Under the pieces are notes generated by a model. That model was given only the letters and a program-made list of their open reading frames with translations, searched no databases and was not told the origin of the DNA. From positions 1-59,694 of the forward strand of contig JALRLV010000009.1 of assembly GCA_023268715.1 (NCBI GenBank): DNA of 59,694 nucleotides, in the 5' to 3' direction. Made by a program: the position numbers and the translations under genes. Source of the stretch: Candidatus Thalassarchaeaceae archaeon (GTDB taxonomy: Archaea; Thermoplasmatota; Poseidoniia; Poseidoniales; Thalassarchaeaceae). How positions within the stretch are numbered: the stretch's first letter is position 1; each line of letters starts with the position of its first letter. Positions 7,735 through 15,124 of this stretch are shown here, piece by piece.

Positions 7735-9759
7735 ATGGGACAGGACTGCTGTGACCACGACCATGGCCCAGAGGGCCATGTGCATGTGGGCCAACACGTG
7801 ACTAACCCCCCAGTCTTGGAGGCAGAATTAGTCCTCGAAGACGACTCTCCCGAAATTCCTCCTAGCGAGATTCCCCCAGTTGGAGAGGTCATAGGGGAAT
7901 TACTAGATTCAGCAGGTATAGACAAGAGAGGCTTAGCACTCGCCGCTGGTGCATTAGCAGTTGTTGGGATTCTCCTAGCAGTCATACTTCAATCTGTAAT
8001 TTTCGATGAGATCGTTGACGAGGTTAAGCAAGAACTCGGAATATACGAGAGAGTTCCAGTATGGGAAAGAAGTGACTGGCCATACATCACCGACCAACCA
8101 TATTCCTTTGTCATGGAGTTTGGTCCATACACACTAAAGGAAACCGAGAATGATTGGAACTCAAGTCATCACTTCGTTGAATTCGATTTACCTCTCTCAG
8201 AAGGAGGTGCTGCTCCGAATGGTAAGGTCAGCCTAGGACTTTGGCTTCCGGACGTTCCGGAAGGAGTCAAAGTACCTGTAATTGCAGAATTCGGTCCTTA
8301 TTTCGATGAAGCTTCGGTTCAAACTGGTCCTGTTGAACAACCAGGAACTTGGCTTGGTAGTATGATTATTGATCAGATATTACCTCATGGTTATGCATTT
8401 GCTCAAGTTTCTGTGATGGGCACAGGACGTTCTAATCACTGTATGGATTTGATGGGTAATGCCGAGCAATTAGGGGTTGACGCAGCGGTCACATGGCTTG
8501 GCACGCAGGATTGGTCGAATGGACGAGTTGCCATGATTGGAAAGTCATACGACGGCTCAACCCCTTGGCAAGCGGCAACATTCGGCAATGAGCACCTCGC
8601 GACAATTGTTCCAATCTCTGGGCTCATTGGTGTAATGGAGTTGATGTGGAAGAATGGGTCATCTGAGGCTCGAGCACCAATTATGCACAATGGAGTGTAT
8701 GGTTCGTATGGAATCGATGGAGATACAGAAGATATTGGTAATATGTGTCCAGACTACATAATCGGCCCGGGAACCGGTGTTGCTGCTTGGATGTGGGGCG
8801 GTGAAGCAGCAGGCACTTATTGGAAGGAACGATATTTCCTGGACCGAGTTCTAGCTAATTACGAAGGTTCAGTCTACTTAATCCAAGGAATGCATGACTG
8901 GAATGTCGATCCACACATGGCGGTTCCAGTAATTAATCAACTCAAAGATGCGGGAATCGAAGCCAAAGGCCTCTTTGGACAATGGGATCATGATTATCCC
9001 GACCGACCCGATTACCACTTCGATAGGTCGGGAGAAGGCCGAGGTCGTGAGGGATACCCTCAGATGACTCGCTTCGATTGGATGCAAGATCTTCTCGAGT
9101 GGTTCGATTACTATCTTCTAGACAAGGGAGAGAAACCCGGTCTATGGGTTGAAATTCAAACTAACCAAGGCCAGTGGCGTCTAGAGGACCGATATCCACC
9201 AGAAGGAATGACAACCCTTGCTCTTGACTTAGGTGGTGCTCTGATGAATGTAGCAGGCACCACTACGATTCTACCAAATGGTGCTACTGGCCCTGTTTAT
9301 GAGACCGAACCGTTGGAAGAAGATATCTGGATTGCTGGACTTCCTAGACTCCACATCGATGTAACTACGGCAACCGTTGGAGGGCAAATTTACGCGTTAT
9401 TAGAGGACTGTAACGAGAATGGCTCATGCATCCACATTGGTCATGCAATCATGGACCTACGATATCATGAAGGTGGCACAGACGAGCAAACTTGGCTGCC
9501 AATTATTGAGACGATTAATGCAAAGATGGAATTCTTCACTTTGGATGCTCAAGTCTCCGCTGGTCACACAATAAAACTCAGTCTAGCTAGTACCGGAGAG
9601 GATTATCTTCCGGCTTCGACTAGTTCTGTTGTAACTATTCAAGAGGGTGCAGTCTCGAATCTTCTGCTCGATTTAATCGACCCTAGTGAAAAGATTCTAT
9701 TTGATCCGCCAAAGTGTACACACACTGCTTGTACTGATTGGACTAACCAAACAATCTGA
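7735..9759 (+). CDS. membrane-anchored S15-type hydrolase (X-Pro dipeptidyl-peptidase / CocE family)
   Basis: A 674-residue protein of the CocE/X-Pro dipeptidyl-peptidase alpha/beta-hydrolase family. The nucleophile elbow is GKSYDG with Ser271. The acid is in QGMHDWNVDP and the histidine in GQWDHDYPD, giving a complete Ser-Asp-His triad. The C-terminal part (about 480-660) is the jelly-roll domain of the family. One transmembrane helix (about residues 62-84) would place the catalytic domain outside the cell, where it could cleave peptides or esters for uptake. The first 25 residues are rich in His and Cys (CCDHDHGPEGHVHVGQH) and would lie in the cytoplasm, which is unusual. The gene sits on the opposite strand inside the otherwise conserved L7Ae-S28e-L24e-NDK-IF5B cluster. 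Peptidase versus esterase activity cannot be decided from sequence. Confidence 0.88.
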   Translation: MGQDCCDHDHGPEGHVHVGQHVTNPPVLEAELVLEDDSPEIPPSEIPPVGEVIGELLDSAGIDKRGLALAAGALAVVGILLAVILQSVIFDEIVDEVKQELGIYERVPVWERSDWPYITDQPYSFVMEFGPYTLKETENDWNSSHHFVEFDLPLSEGGAAPNGKVSLGLWLPDVPEGVKVPVIAEFGPYFDEASVQTGPVEQPGTWLGSMIIDQILPHGYAFAQVSVMGTGRSNHCMDLMGNAEQLGVDAAVTWLGTQDWSNGRVAMIGKSYDGSTPWQAATFGNEHLATIVPISGLIGVMELMWKNGSSEARAPIMHNGVYGSYGIDGDTEDIGNMCPDYIIGPGTGVAAWMWGGEAAGTYWKERYFLDRVLANYEGSVYLIQGMHDWNVDPHMAVPVINQLKDAGIEAKGLFGQWDHDYPDRPDYHFDRSGEGRGREGYPQMTRFDWMQDLLEWFDYYLLDKGEKPGLWVEIQTNQGQWRLEDRYPPEGMTTLALDLGGALMNVAGTTTILPNGATGPVYETEPLEEDIWIAGLPRLHIDVTTATVGGQIYALLEDCNENGSCIHIGHAIMDLRYHEGGTDEQTWLPIIETINAKMEFFTLDAQVSAGHTIKLSLASTGEDYLPASTSSVVTIQEGAVSNLLLDLIDPSEKILFDPPKCTHTACTDWTNQTI

Positions 9760-9763
9760 ATAA

Positions 9764-9955
9764 TCATTCAGTTTTCTTGACATTGACTGCGTTTGGACCT
9801 TTGGGCCCTTCACCAATTTCGTATTCGACGGTATCACCGTCATTGATTTCTCCTTCCACCTGACTCTTGTGGACAAAGAGGTCCTCTCCATCTTTTTGCT
9901 CTATGAATCCGAAACCCTTTATCCTGTTGAACCACTTAACTGTACCTTCAGCCAT
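9764..9955 (-). CDS. cold-shock domain protein (CspA family)
   Basis: A 63-residue single cold-shock domain, starting MAEGTVKWFNRIKGFGFIEQ. The RNP1 motif KGFGFIEQ (about 13-20) and RNP2 motif DLFVHKSQV (about 25-33) carry the aromatic residues that stack on single-stranded nucleic acid. Such proteins act as RNA chaperones. A longer frame from 10012 adds 19 residues unlike the family, so the ATG at 9955 is chosen. The gene lies 66 bp downstream of rpl24e on the same strand and could be read from the ribosomal operon or its own promoter. Csp proteins are common in bacteria and patchy in archaea, mostly mesophilic or cold marine ones, so lateral origin is likely. Confidence 0.93.
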   Translation of the reverse strand: MAEGTVKWFNRIKGFGFIEQKDGEDLFVHKSQVEGEINDGDTVEYEIGEGPKGPNAVNVKKTE

Positions 9956-10021
9956 AATCCATTTGCGGAAAACCATACTACTTGATATAGCGGGGTAAGA
10001 ATTCTGCCTCAAGGGCTGTAT

Positions 10022-10213
10022 TTACTTGATTCCGCCTTTTTCGTATCGGCGAGTCCACTTTAACCGGCGTGGATTACGCTTGAGCTTCAAGTGATTCTTG
10101 CGCGCCTTGCTGTCCTTGAACCAAAAGACAGTACCATCTCGCTTAATGAACATCATTCCGGTGCCCGGCTCGATTTCTTCATGGGTGAAATTACAGACTC
10201 TTCGCTCTGGCAT
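10022..10213 (-). CDS. rpl24e: ribosomal protein L24e with degraded zinc finger
   Basis: A 63-residue large-subunit protein recognised by IEPGTGMMFIKRDGTVFWF and the basic KNHLKLKRNPRRLKW that follows, both hallmarks of L24e. The family normally coordinates zinc through C-x2-C and C-x3-C. Here only the first Cys remains (VCNFTHEE). The second is replaced by Thr, and the second pair (usually FCSSKCEKN) reads FKDSKARKN. The fold must therefore be held without zinc. The ATG at 10213 is preferred over an upstream extension that overlaps rps28e. It is 10 bp downstream of rps28e in the same operon. Identity is secure; the loss of three of four cysteines is read directly. Confidence 0.93.
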   Translation of the reverse strand: MPERRVCNFTHEEIEPGTGMMFIKRDGTVFWFKDSKARKNHLKLKRNPRRLKWTRRYEKGGIK

Positions 10214-10223
10214 TACAATCACC

Positions 10224-10445
10224 TCATCGAGCACTGAGGCGACGGGCCTCACGGCCAGTATCCTTCAGCATCAGAATATCGCCGATCCTTATTGGACCGA
10301 CTACGTTACGAGTAATTATGCGACCAACGTCGCGAGGGTTACGTGCGTCGTTTACGCGCACCTTAACTTGCGTAGCCTCACCAGTCATACCGGTGCGACC
10401 AACAATTTCAACGACCTCTGCGGGCCATGCTTCAACTTCTGCCAT
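10224..10445 (-). CDS. rps28e: ribosomal protein S28e
   Basis: A 73-residue small-subunit protein with an OB-like fold, seen in archaea and eukaryotes but not bacteria. Diagnostic segments are [20 protein letters not shown] near the N-terminus and the highly conserved [20 protein letters not shown] in the second half, ending in ETAREARRL-like residues (here DTGREARRL). Length is typical. It lies between rpl7ae (33 bp upstream) and rpl24e (10 bp downstream) on the same strand, the standard archaeal gene order. A C-terminal location at the 30S decoding region is known for the family. Confidence 0.97.
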   Translation of the reverse strand: MAEVEAWPAEVVEIVGRTGMTGEATQVKVRVNDARNPRDVGRIITRNVVGPIRIGDILMLKDTGREARRLSAR

Positions 10446-10478
10446 TTGACTTCCTCCGTTAATTCCGATTCAGTTACT

Positions 10479-10859
10479 TCAGGCAGACAGAGTCTCGAAG
10501 TGTCCCTTGACTTCATTGAAGCGCTCAGTGCCATCCTTGCTAACGTCCATGACTGCTATTGCAGCTGTGCGGGTGCCTGTTGGCATTCCTGCAGCCTCAG
10601 CCAAGTAGGCTTGATCTTCTACGTATATGAATGGAATTTCCTTTTCCTTGCAGATCATTGGGATGTGCGCTAAAAGTTCACCAGGGTTGACATTTTCTGC
10701 CATAACTACCATCTGCGCTGTTCCGCGTTCTGCAGCCTTGGTTACTTCGTTCGCACCTCTCTTTAATGCGCCGCGTCCGTCCTTTCCTAGGGCCTTTACC
10801 ATCTCGTAGACTTGCTCTTGCACGTCTTGTGGGGTCTCATATGCTATGTGTACACTCAT
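10479..10859 (-). CDS. rpl7ae: ribosomal protein L7Ae (kink-turn RNA-binding)
   Basis: A 126-residue kink-turn-binding protein. In archaea it serves in the 50S subunit, in box C/D and H/ACA guide RNPs, and in RNase P. The family signature is visible: GRGALKRGANEVTKAAERGTAQMVVMAENVNP, followed by LLAHIPMICKEKEIPFIYV. The ATG at 10859 is preceded by a GAGGAG-type Shine-Dalgarno stretch about 10 bp upstream, favouring it over a Met three codons earlier. The gene heads the rps28e-rpl24e operon. A TATA box (about 10905-10911) precedes it, implying a short leader. Confidence 0.96.
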   Translation of the reverse strand: MSVHIAYETPQDVQEQVYEMVKALGKDGRGALKRGANEVTKAAERGTAQMVVMAENVNPGELLAHIPMICKEKEIPFIYVEDQAYLAEAAGMPTGTRTAAIAVMDVSKDGTERFNEVKGHFETLSA

Positions 10860-10904
10860 TGGATTCACTCCTCATGTGGGATAGTCCGGCGCACGGCGTG
10901 GCTC

Positions 10905-10911
10905 ATATAAA
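10905..10911 (-). promoter_or_regulatory. TATA box of the rpl7ae-rps28e-rpl24e operon
   Basis: On the minus strand the sequence reads TTTATAT about 50 bp before the rpl7ae ATG. With usual archaeal spacing, transcription would start near 10882 and give a leader of about 22 bases that contains the GGAG ribosome-binding site. Confidence 0.55.
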
Positions 10912-10924
10912 CGCAGCGGATTAC

Positions 10925-11506
10925 CTACGGTAATCGTTCGACGCTCTCAATTATTGAACGCAAACGCACTGATGAGGGCTTCTTTGGGGGCTCACTAAAT
11001 CCAAAACATGCGTTGATTTCAAAATTTGAGGGATTCCCCAAATCCACTCCTTCCCATAATGCAGATACGTGTTTGATTTTCGAAAGAGAATAGATACAGT
11101 ACCATTCCCTTAATCCATTACAGGTGAATCCATGTGTGCTGGTTCCAAAGAATACCTTTGCTACCCATTGCTCTACTGTAGAGATAAACCATTTTGGTCT
11201 AGGAATTGGTAATCCAAATTCCATCCCCCAGCGTAATTTGATATCCAGTGGTGGTGCTTTAATTTCGATACTTTTTGATTGCCTAATAACTTCTATTGGA
11301 GCGATATGAACTTCTTCAAAATTGTACAAAGCCGAGACATAGTCCGCGTGTTTCTGACTTGGAGAAAGTAATACTCGGGTGCCATCCGGTTTGGCCCACA
11401 TTACATTAGTGAAGGAACCTAGAGGTGATTTCTTCCAATCTCCAATTACAATTCTGTCGCCACTGGCGAAACCGGAAGAAGAAATTCTACCCTCAAAGAT
11501 GTCCAT
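10925..11506 (-). CDS. protein of unknown function, cotranscribed with PRPP synthetase
   Basis: A 193-residue soluble protein I do not recognise. It starts with a short beta-rich segment (MDIFEGRISSSGFASGDRIVIGDW), has a central part with KPDGTRVLLSPSQKHADYVSALY, and a Trp-rich region ending in GFTCNGLREWYCIYSLSKI. There are no transmembrane segments, signal peptide or obvious catalytic motifs. The ATG at 11506 lies two bases after the stop of prs, so it is almost certainly translated from the same mRNA. This suggests, but does not prove, a link to nucleotide or phosphoribosyl metabolism. A conserved lineage-specific protein is the most likely class. Confidence 0.75.
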   Translation of the reverse strand: MDIFEGRISSSGFASGDRIVIGDWKKSPLGSFTNVMWAKPDGTRVLLSPSQKHADYVSALYNFEEVHIAPIEVIRQSKSIEIKAPPLDIKLRWGMEFGLPIPRPKWFISTVEQWVAKVFFGTSTHGFTCNGLREWYCIYSLSKIKHVSALWEGVDLGNPSNFEINACFGFSEPPKKPSSVRLRSIIESVERLP

Positions 11507-11508
11507 GT

Positions 11509-12438
11509 TTATCCCATGAGGTTCTTCAGACCACGAGCGAGAGCGGGAGCAGAACTTACTACAGCCCTTGGGTTTTGAAGAGAATCAGTGCTGTGAACTC
11601 CATCTACGTGATTAGATAGACGAGAAATGGCACCTGCAGTGAACAAACCATGGGTACAGGCGGCATGAACTTCTGTAGCGCCTTGTCTGTGAAGGGCATC
11701 ACTAGCCCTACAAATTGTACCACCAGTACTAATCATATCGTCGACAATCGCGACAATCTTTCCGTTTACATCGAGATCTTTTGGTGTGTGTTCAATTGTA
11801 TGTGCATCGATTCTAGTCTTCTCTAGATAACTAAAATCCCATCCACCAATTGTCGCTACTTCGGTTGCCCGATCAATAGCTCCCTTGTCTGGACTCAAGA
11901 TGAAATCAGGATCGACTTCTTTTGATAATCTAGCAGCAATCTCTGGCATCGCGCTAACAAATTCAACAGGTACTGATAAATCTTGGAGGATTGCAGGTGC
12001 GTGAAGGTCGAGAATAGCGATTCCATCACAACAGCGTGCTAACATCTCTCCAATAACTCGCGCACTTACAGCCTCGCCTGGCGAGAATCTCTTGTCTTGT
12101 CGAGAGTATCCAAAGTATGGTATCGCCAAAAAGATGCCAGAGCCGACATCAGGGAGACTTTGTGGCTCCTCATTCTTGTAATTTGAAAGGTCTCCTGCTC
12201 TCACTGAGGCAATAGCCTCCAGTAGTAGAATAGTTTCGAGCACACCTGAATCTGGATAGGTGTTTGATACTAACACAACAGGCTCGCTACGGACCGAATC
12301 TATGGATTTGGATGGTACTCGAACATAACCCTCTCCATCAGGGAATCTTCGAGTGATTAATTCGATAAATTCCATTCCCATTAACGGGGCCAAAGCCTCT
12401 GCAATCGCTCGGCCTGAGGAACCACTCACAACCGGCAT
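11509..12438 (-). CDS. prs: ribose-phosphate pyrophosphokinase (PRPP synthetase)
   Basis: It makes phosphoribosyl pyrophosphate from ribose 5-phosphate and ATP, for purine, pyrimidine and histidine synthesis. The 309-residue protein shows RRFPDGEGYVR near the N-terminus, the ATP-binding region PYFGYSRQDKRFSPGEAVSA (the flexible-loop and R-Q-D-K motif) at about 107-126, DLHAP (about 144-148), and the phosphoribosyl-binding motif IVAIVDDMISTGGTI (about 230-244). This is the compact archaeal form. The first residues (MPVVSGSSG) begin at the ATG at 12438. An unknown gene follows with a 2-bp gap. The tRNA-Ile gene diverges upstream. Confidence 0.95.
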   Translation of the reverse strand: MPVVSGSSGRAIAEALAPLMGMEFIELITRRFPDGEGYVRVPSKSIDSVRSEPVVLVSNTYPDSGVLETILLLEAIASVRAGDLSNYKNEEPQSLPDVGSGIFLAIPYFGYSRQDKRFSPGEAVSARVIGEMLARCCDGIAILDLHAPAILQDLSVPVEFVSAMPEIAARLSKEVDPDFILSPDKGAIDRATEVATIGGWDFSYLEKTRIDAHTIEHTPKDLDVNGKIVAIVDDMISTGGTICRASDALHRQGATEVHAACTHGLFTAGAISRLSNHVDGVHSTDSLQNPRAVVSSAPALARGLKNLMG

Positions 12439-12551
12439 GAGTGGACTGCGGGAGTAGTGAGTCCTTCATGACTTCTCCGATTGGCATTCAAGAAGGAATA
12501 AAGCCAGATGGGCATATTCAAAATGGGTGCGCTTCTCGTGAGCGTGCTCAA

Positions 12552-12629
12552 GGGCGTGTAGCTTAGCTTGGCTGGAGCACCCGGCTGATAACCGGGAGGT
12601 CGCAGGTTCAAATCCTGCCATGCCCACCA
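12552..12629 (+). tRNA. tRNA-Ile (anticodon GAT), CCA encoded
   Basis: A full cloverleaf can be drawn. The acceptor stem is GGGCGTG/CATGCCC with one G-T wobble. The D stem is GCTT/GAGC, and the anticodon stem is CCCGG/CCGGG enclosing the loop CTGATAA. The T arm is GCAGG-TTCAAAT-CCTGC, the discriminator base is A, and CCA is encoded at 12627-12629. The anticodon GAT reads isoleucine ATC and ATT codons. No intron is visible at the usual position after base 37. An AT-rich element about 30 bp upstream (around 12513-12525) may be its TATA box. Confidence 0.95.
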
Positions 12630-12666
12630 TTCCAACTTCCTTAGTGGAAGTAAGATTCAGTAATAT

Positions 12667-13245
12667 TTACTCAGAATCGCCATTTAACTGTAAAAAACTG
12701 GGTAAAGTAACCAATCTTGTGACAGTACAACGCAGAATCAACTCATCTAAGAAGGCGGTTGTTCTGGCTAATTGCTTGACGGGAATGATCAGTTGTTCTG
12801 GCAAATCGTACTTTCGTCGCAAAATAGCGTGGGTATTTACAACAACACCACGGTATGTTCGCTTAACCTTGACAAATCCCGCAACATTCCCAATATCGAC
12901 TCCATCATTGTCCATCACCGCGCGGTCGACTAATTCATCAGGCGCCCAAAGTTGTTCGTCTATGCGAATAGTATTGCGCCACCTGCGTTGCAATTCTCTC
13001 ATCGACTTCGAGAGCTTTACTCCTCCATCTGGCCTTATGCTGTGCACTAACTCTTTCGATAATGGTGCATGTTCGGCCGGCTTTCGCATATATTCGCCCG
13101 CGACATCATCTACGACTTCAAGTCGCATTGATTTGACAAATTCATCTCGCGGATGAGATCTCTCTCCTGTAATCACGCCAACAAGTGTCTCACCGACGTA
13201 AACCTCTCTCTGAAGCAATTCCTGGATTCGGTATTCTTCGCTCAT
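12667..13245 (-). CDS. unknown protein, possibly two PRC-barrel-like domains
   Basis: A 192-residue charged soluble protein. Two segments look like beta-barrel PRC modules: residues about 8-45 (LLQREVYVGETLVGVITG, later SMRLEVVDDVAG) and about 105-145 (LVDRAVMDNDGVDIGNVAGFVKV, later GVVVNTHAIL). The pattern 'VMDNDGVDIGNV' followed by a basic strand is typical of PRC-barrel proteins, which often bind RNA or act as small adaptors. The match is by eye and modest. There is no signal peptide or membrane helix. The start is ATG at 13245. It stands alone, tail towards the tRNA gene, with an AT-rich spacer upstream. Function unknown. Confidence 0.65.
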   Translation of the reverse strand: MSEEYRIQELLQREVYVGETLVGVITGERSHPRDEFVKSMRLEVVDDVAGEYMRKPAEHAPLSKELVHSIRPDGGVKLSKSMRELQRRWRNTIRIDEQLWAPDELVDRAVMDNDGVDIGNVAGFVKVKRTYRGVVVNTHAILRRKYDLPEQLIIPVKQLARTTAFLDELILRCTVTRLVTLPSFLQLNGDSE

Positions 13246-13568
13246 TTTCTTCCCTCAATTTTGCGTTGGGCTAGTGCATCCCCCGTGCTTGTCCCTAGGT
13301 TGCCTTCTGCGGATTAGCACTTATACTATATGTTAACTAAGACTGATAATCCAATTGAAAATTTTAATCTAAAATCAAAATTACAATTGAAAAATTAAAG
13401 TGACTTTGATTTTTTGTATGATTATCAGAACTTCCAAATTGAACAATTCATTGGCCAAAGATCAGCAGAAATCGTCACGATTCCAAAATCATCCAGAATC
13501 TGTAGATTCTGTAAAAAAATGAATTAATCATTGAGAATATTGATGAAAGGGGGCTCGTTGGGGTATTG
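13246..13568. other. AT-rich intergenic spacer with inverted repeats and promoters
   Basis: A 323-bp gap between divergent genes. Its middle (about 13320-13440) is strongly AT-rich and carries the perfect 9-bp inverted repeat CTGATAATC (13343-13351) / GATTATCAG (13420-13428). Inside it is a second pair, AAAATCAAA (13371-13379) / TTTGATTTT (13405-13413), and a near-direct repeat beginning CAATTGAAAA at 13352 and 13384. The 3' part contains AATATTGA (about 13536-13543), about 28 bp before the aminotransferase ATG, a good TATA candidate. No ORF or RNA gene is evident. It could be a structured regulatory region. Confidence 0.55.
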
Positions 13569-15077
13569 ATGGCTGGAGCATACGACCTACTGGCTGACAT
13601 ACGAACTAATTCTGGAAATGTCCGAACGGTAGGTTTGGAAGATTCAGTGATAGAACAATTCATCAAAACGGATTCAGATTTGGTGAGGGCGATTTCAGAA
13701 GCACATGAGAACCATTCTACATTGAGGGATGAAGTTGGAGCTGCAACTTTTATGCTAGATGAAACAGATCTTATCACAAAACTTCAGGAAGATTTTGTCA
13801 ACTTCTACAAACCAGAGACAGTAAATCCCTACATCCCGATAGCAGCTAGAGGCCCTTGGATAATTACCTCACATGGAAGAGTTATCCATGATAACGGTGG
13901 ATACGGTATGCTTGGGGCTGGACATGGCCCCGACCAAATTATTGATGCGATGAGCAATAATTGGGTCATGGCGAACGTAATGACTGCTTCATTTAGCCAA
14001 AAAAGATTGGCTGATGCATTGCGAAAGGAGGTTGGACATACGAGGGGAAGTTGCCCATTTTCTCGATTTGTCTGCCTGAACAGCGGATCTGAATCAGTTA
14101 CCATCGGGATGAGGATTGCAGATGTTAATGCCAACGAGATGACAGGTAAAGGTGGACGACACGAGGGTAAGCCGATCAAGTTGGTTGCACTCAGGCAGGC
14201 ATTCCATGGCCGAACCCAACGTCCAGCAACAATATCTGATTCTTGTAAGGATGGCTACAGGAATAATCTAGCAACATTCAGAGAAGACAACACAATTATT
14301 GTCGAACCCAATGATATCTCTGACTTACAAGCCACCTTCGCTCGTGCTGATAAAGAAGGCTTCTTTATCGAAATGATGGCAATGGAGCCAATCCAAGGAG
14401 AAGGTAGTCCCGGTCAATGCATAACCCGAGAGTTCTACGATGAAGCTCGAAGATTGACTAAAGAACACGGCTCACTTCTACTAATCGACTCAATCCAAGC
14501 AGGTTTGAGAGGCCAGGGTTGCCTATCTGTAGTCGACTATGATGGCTTCCAAGATGCAGAGGTGCCTGATTTAGAGACCTGGTCAAAGGCACTCAACGCT
14601 GGTCAATATCCTCTCTCAGTTCTAGGACTAAGTGAGCGTGCTGCTGAATTGTATGTTGTAGGAATTTATGGAAATACTATGACGACAAATCCACGTGCTC
14701 TTGAGACTGCAGTTGCAGTTTTGGATAGAATAACTCCAGAAATGCGTCAGAATATCCGAGACTCTGGTGATGAATTCCTCCTGAAATTACGTGGATTACA
14801 AGCAGATTATCCAGATTGTATTTCTTTGGTGCAAGGTACCGGTTTGCTGCTATGCGCTGAATTAGACCCGCACAGATTCCCCGTAGTAGGATTCGGTGGA
14901 ATCGAAGAGTGGTGTCGAGAACAGGGGTTAGGTGTAATTCACGGAGGCCAAAACGCCCTACGATTTACGCCCCATTTCGGTTTAACAAGTCCAGAGATAG
15001 ACATGATTGTAAGAATCGTCCGTAATTGTCTAGATCACTTCATTGCAAAAGAGCAAGCAGCGGTTACAACGGCTTGA
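13569..15077 (+). CDS. class-III PLP-dependent aminotransferase
   Basis: A 502-residue fold-type I aminotransferase of the acetylornithine/4-aminobutyrate/lysine-6-aminotransferase class. The PLP phosphate site SGSESVTIGMRIAD (about 166-179), the ring-nitrogen Asp307 in LLIDSIQAGLRGQG, and the Schiff-base Lys340 in WSKALNAGQYP are all present. The segment is usually DEVQTGxGRTG; here the Glu after Asp is Ser and the Thr is Ala, so the substrate pocket differs from textbook members. The N-terminus is about 80 residues longer than in ornithine aminotransferases. The ATG at 13569 is chosen over a TTG just before it because a TATA-like element fits leaderless initiation. An SDR-like gene follows by 47 bp. 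Substrate is not predictable; a diamine or omega-amino acid is possible. Confidence 0.85.
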   Translation: MAGAYDLLADIRTNSGNVRTVGLEDSVIEQFIKTDSDLVRAISEAHENHSTLRDEVGAATFMLDETDLITKLQEDFVNFYKPETVNPYIPIAARGPWIITSHGRVIHDNGGYGMLGAGHGPDQIIDAMSNNWVMANVMTASFSQKRLADALRKEVGHTRGSCPFSRFVCLNSGSESVTIGMRIADVNANEMTGKGGRHEGKPIKLVALRQAFHGRTQRPATISDSCKDGYRNNLATFREDNTIIVEPNDISDLQATFARADKEGFFIEMMAMEPIQGEGSPGQCITREFYDEARRLTKEHGSLLLIDSIQAGLRGQGCLSVVDYDGFQDAEVPDLETWSKALNAGQYPLSVLGLSERAAELYVVGIYGNTMTTNPRALETAVAVLDRITPEMRQNIRDSGDEFLLKLRGLQADYPDCISLVQGTGLLLCAELDPHRFPVVGFGGIEEWCREQGLGVIHGGQNALRFTPHFGLTSPEIDMIVRIVRNCLDHFIAKEQAAVTTA

Positions 15078-15124
15078 ATTTCTAGCCATCACAACCATGA
15101 GGGTACGCCTACCCGACAGTTTTG

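Noticed and set aside
10098-10673. 191-codon plus-strand reading frame across the ribosomal genes
   Set aside because: It runs antisense to rpl24e, rps28e and rpl7ae, whose products are unmistakable. Its translation has no family features.
13246-13568. replication origin
   Set aside because: AT-rich DNA with inverted repeats is suggestive, but no cdc6/orc1 gene, no origin-recognition-box repeats and no skew data are available in the window.
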